Below are positions 1-8,644 of a stretch of DNA of 64,000 bases, piece by piece. A model generated the notes under the pieces. That model worked only from the letters and a program-made list of their open reading frames with translations. It ran no database searches and was not told where the DNA came from. Position 1 is the first letter of the stretch; every line of letters begins with the position of its first letter. The position numbers and the translations under genes are program-made. This DNA is from Porticoccaceae bacterium (GTDB lineage Bacteria; Pseudomonadota; Gammaproteobacteria; Pseudomonadales; Porticoccaceae). The stretch spans positions 1-64,000 of the forward strand of contig JAQWGK010000061.1 in the NCBI GenBank assembly GCA_029238255.1, written 5' to 3'.

Positions 1-336
1 GATCATATGGCCGAACAGATCGTCAAACAGCTGCACAAGCTGATTGATACGATTAAGGTGGTTGATTTGACTGTGGGTTCACATATTGAACGTGAACTGA
101 TGTTGGTTAAAATTAAAGCCACAGAAAATGATATTCGCACAGAGTTAAAGAGCTGTGTGGAAATCTTCCGGGGACACATCGTTGATGTGACTCCACAGAC
201 CTATACCGTCCAGTTGGCTGGTGACAGTGAGAAGCTGGATGCCTTTATCGAGGCAGTGCGTGATATGGGTATTATGGAAGTGGTGAGAAGCGGTGTTTCA
301 GGCATCTCCCGCGGCGATAAATTTTTACGGGTGTAA
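1..336 (+). CDS. ilvN: Acetolactate synthase small (regulatory) subunit, C-terminal part
   Basis: This is the C-terminal part of the regulatory subunit of acetohydroxyacid synthase, the first common step of valine, leucine and isoleucine synthesis. The frame is open from base 1, before the ATG at 7, and the residues up to KQLHKLIDTIKVVDL match the middle of the IlvN/IlvH family. The N-terminal ACT domain therefore lies off the left edge, and the ATG at 7 is an internal Met. What remains is the linker and the C-terminal ALS_ss_C domain, ending GISRGDKFLRV. ilvC follows after 67 bases, the usual ilvBN-ilvC order. The family is known to give feedback sensitivity to valine. Confidence 0.93.
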   Translation, partial: DHMAEQIVKQLHKLIDTIKVVDLTVGSHIERELMLVKIKATENDIRTELKSCVEIFRGHIVDVTPQTYTVQLAGDSEKLDAFIEAVRDMGIMEVVRSGVSGISRGDKFLRV

Positions 337-348
337 ATTTTAATACAG

Positions 349-370
349 GCTTCTTAAACAGAAGCTTTTA
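349..370 (+). terminator. Small hairpin with T tract between ilvN and ilvC
   Basis: Arms GCTTCT (349-354) and AGAAGC (360-365) enclose a five-base loop and are followed by TTTTA. The stem is only six pairs, so it could be a weak terminator that lowers ilvC relative to ilvN, or an RNA-processing hairpin. Confidence 0.35.
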
Positions 371-394
371 ATGATTAGTTTTTTTAAATATTAG

Positions 395-1420
<1,026 letters not shown>

Positions 1421-1444
1421 GCATTACTGTTAGTTGATTCATCT

Positions 1445-1476
1445 AAAACGGCTCGCTTTTCAGTGAGCCGTTTTAG
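1445..1476 (+). terminator. Rho-independent terminator of ilvC
   Basis: Ten-base perfect arms AAAACGGCTC (1445-1454) and GAGCCGTTTT (1465-1474) with a ten-base loop end in a T run. It closes the ilv operon. It also argues against starting the next gene at the GTG at 1463, which lies inside the hairpin. Confidence 0.85.
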
Positions 1477-1534
1477 CATGGGTCACGTAGAAAATTTATA
1501 CTTAAAACCTATTGATAACGAGCGGCAGAAAACC

Positions 1535-2317
1535 ATGGAAAACAGCATGACCAGAGTCGTCGACCTGGATGGCGGAATTAACTTTCGCGATATAGGCGGC
1601 TATACCAACAGTCAGGGGCGCACAGTTAAGTGGCGCAAGATTATGCGCTGTGGCCACCTTGCTGCACTCAGCGATAATGACTTGGATAGGCTCGAGCAGA
1701 TTGGTATCAACCGGGTGCATGATTTTCGCCGTAGTGAAGAGCAGGTGCAGTCACCGAGCTGTGCTATCCGCGCCGAGTTTATCGATGATTATCAAATTCT
1801 GATTGGCGATATCTCGCGCTTTTGGGAATTTCTATTTGAAGGTGAACTGACCGCGGAGTCCTCCCATCAGCTGGTGGTTAATTCCTATAAAACCTGTATC
1901 GAAGCGGTGATTCCGCCCTTTAGTCGCTTTATGCGTCATATTGTCGACAACGCCGACAATGCTTCGGTATTTCACTGTTCAGCAGGTAAAGATCGCACTG
2001 GTATGGCCGCGGCTTTAATTCTGTCGGCGCTGGATGTACCCCGCGAGACTATTATTGAAGACTATATGCTGACCATTGAGCACTACGATTCAGATAAGTT
2101 AATTGGCATTGTGGAAGGCCATCTGCGCGCCGCTAAGGTTGAGAGCTGGGATCGGGAATGGCTGATGCCATACTGCTCTGTTCATCAGGACAATATTGTT
2201 GCTTTCCTCGATGGCATTGAGGAGAGCTATGGTGATGTTAAAAATTACCTGATTGCTGGGCTGGGTCTATCTCAGGCGGACCTGAATAAAATGCATGATT
2301 GTTACCTGGAAGGTTAA
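1535..2317 (+). CDS. Tyrosine-protein phosphatase (Y_phosphatase3 type)
   Basis: This is a predicted cytoplasmic protein tyrosine/serine phosphatase of about 260 residues. The cysteine phosphatase loop is intact as HCSAGKDRTG (His-Cys-x5-Arg), and the N-terminal NFRDIGGY signature is typical of the Y_phosphatase3/PF13350 family. The general acid is not obvious by eye. ATG 1535 is chosen because a GTG at 1463 lies within the ilvC terminator; ATG 1478 is a possible alternative. The gene appears monocistronic: a terminator precedes it and a tandem repeat begins three bases after its stop. Its substrate cannot be inferred from its neighbours. Confidence 0.85.
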   Translation: MENSMTRVVDLDGGINFRDIGGYTNSQGRTVKWRKIMRCGHLAALSDNDLDRLEQIGINRVHDFRRSEEQVQSPSCAIRAEFIDDYQILIGDISRFWEFLFEGELTAESSHQLVVNSYKTCIEAVIPPFSRFMRHIVDNADNASVFHCSAGKDRTGMAAALILSALDVPRETIIEDYMLTIEHYDSDKLIGIVEGHLRAAKVESWDREWLMPYCSVHQDNIVAFLDGIEESYGDVKNYLIAGLGLSQADLNKMHDCYLEG

Positions 2318-2320
2318 GCT

Positions 2321-2512
2321 GCTTTCTTATAGGGCTAAAGGCTTTCTTATAGGGCTAAAGGCTTTTTATAGAGCTAAAGGCTTTTTATGTGGCTAAAGGC
2401 TTTTTATGTGGCTAAAGGCTTTCTATAGAGCTAAAGGCTTTTTATGTGGCTAAAGGCTTTTTATAGGGCTAAAGGCTTTTTATAAAGCTGAATGCTTTTT
2501 ATAGGGCTAAAG
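2321..2512. repeat. Ten-copy 19-20 nt tandem repeat upstream of pssA
   Basis: Ten consecutive units of the form gctttttatagggctaaag fill nearly the whole gap: two 20-nt units (2321-2360), then eight 19-nt units (2361-2512). The units differ at a few positions (tatgtgg, tatagag, tataaag variants). The array starts three bases after the phosphatase stop and ends in a degenerate half unit that contributes the TATAAT at 2516. There are no spacers and no coding potential, so it is a minisatellite rather than a CRISPR array. Confidence 0.97.
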
Positions 2513-2515
2513 GCT

Positions 2516-2521
2516 TATAAT
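2516..2521 (+). promoter_or_regulatory. Candidate -10 element for pssA
   Basis: A perfect TATAAT lies 42 bases before the pssA ATG, at the junction of the tandem repeat. No good -35 hexamer is visible at 16-18 bases; that position falls in the repeat (tgcttt). Several repeat units also carry TATAGG-like hexamers. Confidence 0.45.
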
Positions 2522-2562
2522 GCGCCACTAAGTACTTGTGGCTAATCCTAAAGGGTAACAGC

Positions 2563-3342
2563 ATGATTGATAAGGTAGAGCAAACAGAGAAGGTAGTAGA
2601 CCTTAAGCCGACCGCGGCAGGGGATACGCCGACTCCGCGCAAAGGTATCTACCTGCTGCCCAATATACTCACCACCGGCGCTCTGTTTGGTGGTTTTTAC
2701 GCGGTACTCTCCGGTTTTAGTGGTCACTTTGAATTTGCTGCCATGGCTATTTTTGCGGCTATGATTTTTGATGGTCTGGATGGTCGCGTTGCACGGATGA
2801 CTAATACCCAGAGTGATTTTGGCGTTCAGTATGACAGTCTCTCGGATATGGTCTCCTTTGGTGTGGCGCCAGCGGTGGTTGCCTACGGCTGGGGTGTTAG
2901 CGATCTCGGCAAGCTGGGTCTGGCGGCAGTATTTGTCTATGCCTCCTGTGCGGCACTGCGTCTTGCGCGCTTTAATGTTCAAGCTGAAGTGGCCGATAAG
3001 AAAACCTTTACCGGTTTGCCTAGCCCTGTTGCGGCGGCACTGGTGGCAGGCTTTATCTGGTCTACCTATCAGATAGAAGGCTCGTTGGGGCTTTCGATAA
3101 CCGGTGCAATACTCACCGCCACGGCTGGCCTGTTAATGGTTTCCAATTTTAAGTATCCGAGCTTTAAAGAAGTTGATCTGCGCGGCAAGGTTCCCTTTAT
3201 TGTTATCCTGTCGATTGTGATGGGCTTTGTGGTGATTACCATTGATCCACCGCGTATTCTTTTTGCGCTGGCGCTGATCTTTAGTTTTTCTGCACCGGTA
3301 ATTTGGTTATGGAAAAAGTTAATGGTCAATAAGCCGAGCTGA
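2563..3342 (+). CDS. pssA: CDP-diacylglycerol-serine O-phosphatidyltransferase
   Basis: This inner-membrane enzyme makes phosphatidylserine from CDP-diacylglycerol and serine, the precursor of phosphatidylethanolamine. The CDP-alcohol phosphotransferase signature is complete in DGLDGRVARMTNTQSDFG followed by VQYDSLSD, giving the DG-x2-AR-x8-G-x3-D-x3-D pattern. About six to eight hydrophobic segments follow a polar N-terminus of roughly 40 residues. Start ATG 2563 has AAGGG about seven bases upstream; a longer frame from 2536 lacks support. In many gammaproteobacteria pssA lies near ilvC and leuA, as here. The product is 259 residues, of the integral-membrane (Bacillus-like) type rather than E. 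coli PssA type. Confidence 0.93.
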   Translation: MIDKVEQTEKVVDLKPTAAGDTPTPRKGIYLLPNILTTGALFGGFYAVLSGFSGHFEFAAMAIFAAMIFDGLDGRVARMTNTQSDFGVQYDSLSDMVSFGVAPAVVAYGWGVSDLGKLGLAAVFVYASCAALRLARFNVQAEVADKKTFTGLPSPVAAALVAGFIWSTYQIEGSLGLSITGAILTATAGLLMVSNFKYPSFKEVDLRGKVPFIVILSIVMGFVVITIDPPRILFALALIFSFSAPVIWLWKKLMVNKPS

Positions 3343-3368
3343 TTTTAGCGCTTGGAAAAGTGCTAAAA
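3343..3368 (+). terminator. Hairpin after pssA
   Basis: TTTTAGCGCTT (3343-3353) and AAGTGCTAAAA (3358-3368) pair with one G-T and a four-base loop. There is no long T tract after it, so efficiency is uncertain. Confidence 0.5.
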
Positions 3369-3381
3369 CTCTGTTTGAATA

Positions 3382-3519
3382 ATGACTATGAATAATCCAA
3401 CTCAAAATAATGTCGCTAATATCAGTCTTGGTACTGATATTTCTGCGCCTTTATTTTCTGGCTCTTTATTTACTGCCTCTTTATTTACTTTCTCTGGATT
3501 ACTTCTTCTCCTGCCCTGA
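3382..3519 (+). CDS. leuL: leu operon leader peptide with five consecutive Leu codons
   Basis: The frame starts with ATG ACT ATG at 3382 (an internal ATG at 3388 is an alternative) and encodes 45 residues. It ends GLLLLLP and then TGA at 3517. The five Leu codons TTA CTT CTT CTC CTG lie at 3499-3513. Four further Leu codons occur upstream, three of them within a repeated SLFT-type stretch. A run of Leu codons next to the stop, 141 bases before leuA, is the hallmark of ribosome-mediated attenuation of the leu operon: scarce leucyl-tRNA would stall the ribosome on the run. The family-level mechanism is established in enterobacteria; its operation here is inferred. The frame shares no similarity with E. 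coli LeuL beyond the Leu run. Confidence 0.8.
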   Translation: MTMNNPTQNNVANISLGTDISAPLFSGSLFTASLFTFSGLLLLLP

Positions 3520-3600
3520 GGGGCATCTATCGTTATACCTCATCCAAATTTTCGTTTATTGCCTTTGGCAATAAAATTCTAGCCCCATCGTGGGTGAATC
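3512..3600 (+). promoter_or_regulatory. Probable leuA attenuator region
   Basis: Possible competing RNA structures follow the Leu codons. TGCCC/GGGCA (3512-3516 with 3521-3525) spans the leader stop. TTTATTGCC/GGCAATAAA (3555-3563 with 3567-3575) is a nine-pair hairpin with a three-base loop. GGGGC (3520-3524) could instead pair with GCCCC (3582-3586). Which one acts as terminator is not clear by eye because no long T tract is present. RNA folding is needed to assign terminator and antiterminator. Confidence 0.5.
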
Positions 3601-3660
3601 CGTTTTACAATGTGGGCTGTTAAAAAAAGAATACGGCTCCAATCAGGAATAGAAGAGACC

Positions 3661-5214
3661 ATGAATACCCAGTCTAAAGAAAAATTAGTTATTTTTGATA
3701 CCACCCTGCGCGACGGTGAACAGAGTCCCGGCGCATCAATGACCAAAGATGAAAAAGTGCGCATTGCTATCGCGCTGGAAAAACTCCGCGTCGACGTTAT
3801 CGAGGCCGGTTTTGCGATTTCCAGCCAGGGGGATTTTGAGGCTATACAGGCAATCGCCAACACCGTGACCGAAAGCCGTATTTGCAGCCTCTCGCGTGCA
3901 GTTAGAGGTGATATTGAACGCGCTGCAGAAGCCCTGCAGGGTGCCAATGCCGGTCGTATTCATACCTTTATCGCCACTTCTCCAATCCATATGAAACACA
4001 AGCTGCAAATGCAGCCGGACGAGGTTCTTGAGCAGGCAGTCGGGGCGGTAAAGATTGCCCGCGGCCTGATCGATGATGTTGAATTTTCTCTGGAAGATGC
4101 CAGCCGTACAGAATTTGAGTTTATGTGCCGAATTACCGAAGCGGTGATTAAGGCCGGTGCACGAACCATTAATCTGCCCGATACGGTCGGTTATTCCGAT
4201 CCCGGTGAATACGGTTCCATGGTCAAGCGTCTGTTAAATACAGTACCCAATGCCGATCAGGCGATCTTCTCGGTCCACTGTCACAATGACTTGGGTCTGG
4301 CGGTAGCCAACAGTCTCGCCGCTGTGCAGAACGGTGCGCGACAGGTTGAATGTACGATTAATGGTTTGGGTGAGCGAGCCGGCAACGCCTCTCTTGAAGA
4401 ACTGGTGATGGCAGTGCGCACACGCAAGGATGTGTTTCCGGTTGAAACCGATATAGACACGGTTCATATAGTGCCGACCTCACGTCTGGTCTCTGGTATT
4501 ACCGGATTCCCTGTGCAACCCAACAAGGCGATTGTCGGTGCCAATGCCTTTGCCCATGAGTCGGGCATTCATCAGGACGGTATTTTAAAATTCCGTGAGA
4601 CCTACGAAATTATGAAAGCCGAAGATGTTGGCTGGAGTACCAATAAGTTATCTCTGGGCAAGTTATCCGGCCGTGCGGCACTCTCGTCACGCCTTGACGA
4701 ACTGGGCATCAAATTTGATAGCAAAGAAGAATTTAACGCTGTGTTTGTGCGCTTTAAGGCACTGGCGGATAAGAAGCGTGAGATCTTTGACGAAGACTTG
4801 CAGGCGCTAGTTTCTGAAGCGCAGATGGGCACTGAAACTGATGCCCTGACACTGGTTGATCTTGAAGTTCTATCCAAGTCTGGACAGGCTCCGCAGGCAA
4901 AAATTGCTATCGCCTATCAGGGTAAGGAACACCGTGCCGAAGCCTCCGGTGATGGTGTTGTCGATGCAATCTTTAATGGGATTGAAAAGCTGGTGAGCAG
5001 CGAAACAACCTTACAGCTCTACTCGGTTAATGCAGTGACTGAAGGCACTGATTCTCAGGGTGGTGTTACTGTGCGTCTGGAGAAAGATGGGCGGATTATT
5101 AATGGCCAGGGTGCCGATACAGATATTTTGGTGGCCAGTGCTAAAGCCTATTTAAATGCGCTGACCCTAATGCGCAATCCCGGTCGTCTGCACCCCCAGT
5201 TGGGCGGTGTGTAA
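3661..5214 (+). CDS. leuA: 2-isopropylmalate synthase
   Basis: It condenses acetyl-CoA with 2-ketoisovalerate, the first committed step of leucine synthesis. The family signature [14 protein letters not shown] is at residues 13-26, and the metal-binding HCHNDLG motif sits in the TIM barrel. A C-terminal regulatory domain, expected to bind leucine, occupies about the last 130 residues. ATG 3661 gives 517 residues, close to the E. coli enzyme (523); a longer frame from 3610 adds residues the family lacks. Regulation is probably by the leader peptide upstream. leuB, leuC and leuD are not beside it. Its stop overlaps the next start (TAATG at 5212-5216), suggesting translational coupling. Confidence 0.96.
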   Translation: MNTQSKEKLVIFDTTLRDGEQSPGASMTKDEKVRIAIALEKLRVDVIEAGFAISSQGDFEAIQAIANTVTESRICSLSRAVRGDIERAAEALQGANAGRIHTFIATSPIHMKHKLQMQPDEVLEQAVGAVKIARGLIDDVEFSLEDASRTEFEFMCRITEAVIKAGARTINLPDTVGYSDPGEYGSMVKRLLNTVPNADQAIFSVHCHNDLGLAVANSLAAVQNGARQVECTINGLGERAGNASLEELVMAVRTRKDVFPVETDIDTVHIVPTSRLVSGITGFPVQPNKAIVGANAFAHESGIHQDGILKFRETYEIMKAEDVGWSTNKLSLGKLSGRAALSSRLDELGIKFDSKEEFNAVFVRFKALADKKREIFDEDLQALVSEAQMGTETDALTLVDLEVLSKSGQAPQAKIAIAYQGKEHRAEASGDGVVDAIFNGIEKLVSSETTLQLYSVNAVTEGTDSQGGVTVRLEKDGRIINGQGADTDILVASAKAYLNALTLMRNPGRLHPQLGGV

Positions 5215-5999
5215 TGGATCACAGCCTGCAGCATCAATATTTACAGACTTTGGGCATATTGCAATATGTGCCCAAAGATACTGTTTATGAAGAAGCTGTT
5301 TATGGCGAAGCGGTTGGTGAAAAGGCTGACACTAGATCTGATTCAGTGGCCAAGATTGAGATGCCAGCCACTACGGTTGAAGGGGTAGATGTAAGCAAGC
5401 CCGATAGTGGTTTTGGTCAGAGCACAAATAAAAAGTCTGTAGATATAGCCGCTCTGGTTAATCTTGGGCTGGATGATAATCCGACTGCACCGGCTAAGGC
5501 CAAAGTGGCTGCAAGCAAACCCTCGGCGGCCGTGAATAGCGAACCGGCAGCGGTGATAGAGGTTAAATTTTCACTCTGGCAGATCACTGACGAGCTACTG
5601 GTTTGCAGTGCTATTGAGGGTGCTCTGGCAGAGACTGCCGAGATGCAACTATTAACCAATATCCTAAATGCCATTGGCTGTGGAATTGGCCGACTGCCGC
5701 AGATGGATTTGATTGAGTGGCCACCCTATCCCAATGCGCCAAATGATGAGGCTGAGGCAAGGGAATATCTCGCCACTCTGCTAGCTGCAAAGCTGGCCGA
5801 TAAGCCAGTTAAAACGGTTTTAATGTTTGGTGATAGTTCGGGTGATAGCGGGGCTGATTGGCTGGTATGCCCGGATTCTGAGCAGGCAACAGCGCTGCGA
5901 TTACCCTCACTGGCAACTATGATAGAAAAACCACAGCAGAAAGCGGTGGCCTGGCAGGCGCTGCAAGTTTTACTTCCCCCTAAACCTTCCGCTGTTTAG
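5214..5999 (+). CDS. holD: Probable DNA polymerase III psi subunit (HolD-like)
   Basis: This is a 261-residue acidic protein starting on the leuA stop codon. The N-terminus (LQTLGILQYVP) resembles the E. coli psi segment LQQLGITQW, which binds chi. The C-terminal part keeps a psi-like pattern ending in a hydrophobic AWQALQVLLP helix. Residues about 30-115 are a low-complexity Ala/Glu/Ser/Lys linker, making it about twice the E. coli length. rimI follows immediately, and holD-rimI linkage is known in enterobacteria; an extended psi beside rimI is known in pseudomonads. The role would be linking the clamp loader to chi and SSB. The call rests on short motifs and synteny, so it needs structural confirmation. 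Confidence 0.68.
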   Translation: MDHSLQHQYLQTLGILQYVPKDTVYEEAVYGEAVGEKADTRSDSVAKIEMPATTVEGVDVSKPDSGFGQSTNKKSVDIAALVNLGLDDNPTAPAKAKVAASKPSAAVNSEPAAVIEVKFSLWQITDELLVCSAIEGALAETAEMQLLTNILNAIGCGIGRLPQMDLIEWPPYPNAPNDEAEAREYLATLLAAKLADKPVKTVLMFGDSSGDSGADWLVCPDSEQATALRLPSLATMIEKPQQKAVAWQALQVLLPPKPSAV

Positions 6000-6017
6000 C
6001 TCTCCACAGGTGCTGCA

Positions 6018-6515
6018 GTGACTTCCCTAACAGAACCGCCCTCAGAAACACGAATACGACCTATGTGCAGAGATGATCTGCTGCAGATTGTTGCGATTGA
6101 GCTAGAGGCAACGCCATCTCCCTGGAGCGGGGTACAGTTTGAGCAAAGTCTCGAGCAGCACAGTTGTCTGGTGCTCTATGATACTAAGGGCGATGCTGAG
6201 GGCGATTCAAAGGTGGTTCTTGGCTACGCGGTAGTCTCGACAATACTGGATTGTGCTGAGCTGCTGAATATCTGCATTAGCCCGAAGTTTCAGGGCAGGG
6301 GCTTAGGCTCCCAATTACTGACCCATACCCTAAAGCAGCTAGCCGATAATATTGAGGTGGTTTATCTGGAAGTGCGAGTTTCAAATTTTCGTGCCATACA
6401 TCTTTATCACAATCAGGGTTTTCGGGAAGTGGGCCAGCGGCGTGATTACTACCCCACCGAGTTTGGCCGCGAGGATGCTATCTTGATGAATCTGGCACTG
6501 CCCCAATCTAATTAA
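6018..6515 (+). CDS. rimI: Ribosomal protein S18 N-acetyltransferase
   Basis: This is a GNAT-family acetyltransferase of 165 residues that acetylates the N-terminal Ala of ribosomal protein S18. The acetyl-CoA loop appears as QGRGLGSQLL (Q-x2-G-x-G), followed by LEVRVSNFRAIHLYHNQGF and the RimI-type ending RRDYYPTEFGREDAI. GTG 6018 is used because the conserved TRIRPM strand begins soon after; ATG 6063 would cut into the fold. It lies 18 bases after the psi-like gene, probably in one transcript with leuA. A short insertion (about residues 56-63, Asp/Gly/Lys rich) lengthens one loop relative to E. coli RimI. Confidence 0.93.
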   Translation: MTSLTEPPSETRIRPMCRDDLLQIVAIELEATPSPWSGVQFEQSLEQHSCLVLYDTKGDAEGDSKVVLGYAVVSTILDCAELLNICISPKFQGRGLGSQLLTHTLKQLADNIEVVYLEVRVSNFRAIHLYHNQGFREVGQRRDYYPTEFGREDAILMNLALPQSN

Positions 6516-6649
6516 AATAGTCTAGGCACTTTATAGGTACGAAGAGGAGTCAGGCTTTTCTTAAACAGTTGGATTATTAGGCTATTATGTATCCATCAAT
6601 ATTGTGTTCTAATTTATTACTGAATAGTGTGATTTAACGAGGGAAGATT

Positions 6650-7102
6650 ATGGATTTCGAACTGTTGTATTGGCACTGGTTAGTGTTTGGTATGTTGTTG
6701 GTGGCGGCTGAGATATTTATCCCCAGCTTTACGGTTCTCTGGTTTGGCCTTGGTGCCCTGGTTGTCGGGCTGTTAATGCTGGTGCTCGAGCTTAATTTTC
6801 CCGCGCAGATATTAATCTGGACAGTTTCCTCCGTGCTCTGCACGGTGCTCTGGTTTAAATATTTTAAGCCCAAGATGATCGATAGAACCACAGCCGGTAT
6901 CAGTCGCGATGCTGCGATTGGCGAATCCGGGCAGGTGATTAAAGTTCCCACCGAGCACAGCCGTGGGCAGGTGCGTTTTACCACACCAGTACTGGGTGAT
7001 GATGAGTGGGATTTTATCTGCGATGGCGAGGTTGCACTTGGCGATCGTGTGCATATTAAAGAGATATCGGGCAATACATTAATTGTTGTTAAGTTGAGTT
7101 AA
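6650..7102 (+). CDS. NfeD-family membrane protein
   Basis: This short NfeD protein has 150 residues. Three hydrophobic segments lie in about residues 5-70, followed by a soluble C-terminal OB-fold domain (about 85-150, ending GNTLIVVKLS). Members of this family pair with SPFH/stomatin-like proteins and are thought to assist their assembly in membrane microdomains. The next gene encodes exactly such a partner after 56 bases, so the two probably form an operon like E. coli ybbJ-qmcA. No serine protease domain is present, unlike long NfeD proteins. The start has AGGGAAG upstream. Confidence 0.88.
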   Translation: MDFELLYWHWLVFGMLLVAAEIFIPSFTVLWFGLGALVVGLLMLVLELNFPAQILIWTVSSVLCTVLWFKYFKPKMIDRTTAGISRDAAIGESGQVIKVPTEHSRGQVRFTTPVLGDDEWDFICDGEVALGDRVHIKEISGNTLIVVKLS

Positions 7103-7158
7103 TCTAGCAGCAATGTTTAAACAGAAAGACTAAATAAGGTGTTAAGGGAGAATATAAG

Positions 7159-8010
7159 ATGGAAGGTTCTATTGTAGTCGTAGTTTTTTTACTACTGGTT
7201 TTAATCACCCTACTAAAGGGGATAAGACTGGTACCTCAGGGTTCCAAATGGGTTGTTCAGCGACTGGGGAAGTACCACACATCCCTTAAGCCAGGTTTGA
7301 ATATTATTGTCCCCTATATCGACAGCGTCTCCTATAAGGTGACCACCAAAGATATAGTTCTGGATATCCCCTCTCAGGAAGTGATTACGCTGGATAACGT
7401 GGTGATTGTTGCCAATGCGGTGGCCTATATCAATATTGTTGCGCCAGAGAAAGCGGTTTATGGCGTTGAAGATTATGAGCTGGCCATTCGCACACTGGTT
7501 CAGACTTCGCTGCGTTCAATCGTGGGTGAAATGAAACTGGATGATGCACTTTCATCCAGAGACCAGATTAAAGCCAAGCTAAAAGCCTCAATTTCAGATG
7601 ATATCGCCGACTGGGGTATCACCCTCAAAACTGTCGAAATTCAGGATATTAACCCCTCTGGAACCATGCAGGAGGCGATGGAAGAGCAGGCCGCTGCAGA
7701 GCGTCAGCGACGCGCTACAGTGACTCGTGCCGATGGTGATAAGACCGCTGCGATTCTAACCGCAGATGGCCGTTTGGAAGCCTCGCGTCGAGATGCTGAG
7801 GCTCAGGTAGTTCTGGCGGAAGCGACCAAGGCAGCACTGACCAAGGTCAATGAAGCGATTCAGGATAAAGAGCTGCCGGCGATGTATCTGCTCGGTGAAA
7901 AGTATGTCGAGGCGCTGAGTGAAATGGGTAACTCGGATAATGCCAAGCTGGTGGTGCTGCCTGCGGATATCCCGGCAGCGGTGCGTGGAATTATGAATAA
8001 CACCAAATAG
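7159..8010 (+). CDS. qmcA: SPFH/stomatin-like membrane protease-associated protein
   Basis: This is a membrane-anchored SPFH (band 7) protein of 283 residues. One N-terminal hydrophobic segment (about residues 3-20) is followed by the conserved VPQGSKWVVQRLGKYHTSLKPG start of the SPFH domain. A charged Ala/Glu/Arg-rich coiled-coil occupies about 170-225, and the end is hydrophobic. Homologues such as QmcA form large oligomeric rings in the inner membrane and modulate FtsH or other quality control. The upstream NfeD gene is its usual partner. A strong hairpin terminator follows at 8022. The symbol is by analogy with E. coli. Confidence 0.88.
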   Translation: MEGSIVVVVFLLLVLITLLKGIRLVPQGSKWVVQRLGKYHTSLKPGLNIIVPYIDSVSYKVTTKDIVLDIPSQEVITLDNVVIVANAVAYINIVAPEKAVYGVEDYELAIRTLVQTSLRSIVGEMKLDDALSSRDQIKAKLKASISDDIADWGITLKTVEIQDINPSGTMQEAMEEQAAAERQRRATVTRADGDKTAAILTADGRLEASRRDAEAQVVLAEATKAALTKVNEAIQDKELPAMYLLGEKYVEALSEMGNSDNAKLVVLPADIPAAVRGIMNNTK

Positions 8011-8021
8011 ATTTAGAAGGG

Positions 8022-8052
8022 CGTCAACCGAATGACTCGGTTGACGTTTGCT
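8022..8052 (+). terminator. Terminator of the nfeD-SPFH operon
   Basis: Perfect ten-base arms CGTCAACCGA (8022-8031) and TCGGTTGACG (8037-8046) with a five-base loop are followed by TTTGCTTTT. Confidence 0.85.
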
Positions 8053-8084
8053 TTTAGCAACTTCACTGGTTAAGGAAAATACCC

Positions 8085-8477
8085 ATGTCTAAACTCCTCT
8101 CTTCGTTATTAATGCTCGTCTCAATAGTCCTGCTCTCCAGTGGCTGTGCCAACGGTTATGGCGGTTACGGTGCGCCCAAGCAAATTATTATCGATACCCA
8201 GGGTGTCAATATGAATGCCTATTATCAGGATCTTGCGGACTGTGAAAACTATGCGCGACAGATAGATGTGGCCAGTGAAACCACAGAAGGGGTTGTCGAG
8301 GGTGCGGTTGTCGGTGGTGTAATCGGTGCAGTTTTAGGCAATCATAAAACCGCTGAGAAAAGTGCCGGTGCCGGTGCAGTACTCGGGGGTGTAAAAGGTA
8401 ATAAGCGTGCCCGTCATGAGCAGGAGCGTATTGTTCGACGCTGTTTGGGCGGGCGCGGTTACAACGTTTTAAATTAG
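8085..8477 (+). CDS. Glycine-zipper outer-membrane lipoprotein
   Basis: This is a predicted lipoprotein of 130 residues. The signal peptide ends in the lipobox LLSSGC, with Cys about residue 21. A GYGGYG stretch follows. A glycine-zipper segment at about residues 68-103 has regularly spaced Gly (VVGGVIGAVLG, then a second Gly/Ala-rich segment) like SlyB/YmgG-type or Rick17kDa proteins. Two Cys residues in the mature part (DCENY and RRCLGG) could form a disulfide. The residue after the lipobox Cys is Ala, which fits outer-membrane sorting. It lies alone between two terminator-like regions. The function is unknown; the family is linked to envelope integrity. Confidence 0.8.
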   Translation: MSKLLSSLLMLVSIVLLSSGCANGYGGYGAPKQIIIDTQGVNMNAYYQDLADCENYARQIDVASETTEGVVEGAVVGGVIGAVLGNHKTAEKSAGAGAVLGGVKGNKRARHEQERIVRRCLGGRGYNVLN

Positions 8478-8500
8478 CCGCTCCTCGTTACTGGCTATAA

Positions 8501-8631
8501 AGCACCGTCATGCTGGCGAAGGCCAGTACCTTTATGGCTCGTAGCGTAATTTATTAGGTCCCAGCCCCAGCCTTCGCTGGGGTGGCGTTCCTGCGCTGGG
8601 GTGACGTTCCTGCGCTGGGATGACGTTCAGG
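8501..8631. repeat. Dispersed intergenic palindromic repeat, copy 1, with a 19-nt tandem extension
   Basis: The segment from agcaccgtcatgctggcgaa through ggtcccagcc-ccttcgctggg is the reverse complement, with few changes, of 18034-18117. Its ends carry the inward-facing strings GTCATGCTGG and CGCTGGG-TGAC. The right end is followed by three 19-nt units of the form cgctggggtgacgttcctg (8575-8593, 8594-8612, 8613-8631). It is a non-coding REP/MITE-like element between convergent genes. Confidence 0.85.
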
Positions 8632-8644
8632 TGACGAGCATTCA

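Noticed and set aside
1463-1534. Upstream GTG start for the tyrosine phosphatase
   Set aside because: It lies inside the ilvC terminator hairpin, and the added residues do not resemble the family.
2321-2512. CRISPR array from regularly repeated units
   Set aside because: Units are contiguous with no unique spacers, and no cas genes are near; it is a minisatellite.
2548-2982. A 144-residue minus-strand frame opposite pssA
   Set aside because: It is antisense to a well-supported gene and shows no recognisable domain; many similar shadows lie opposite other genes.
8478-8644. tRNA or small RNA gene in the 8.5 kb gap
   Set aside because: Pairing comes from the dispersed repeat; there is no cloverleaf or conserved T-loop sequence.
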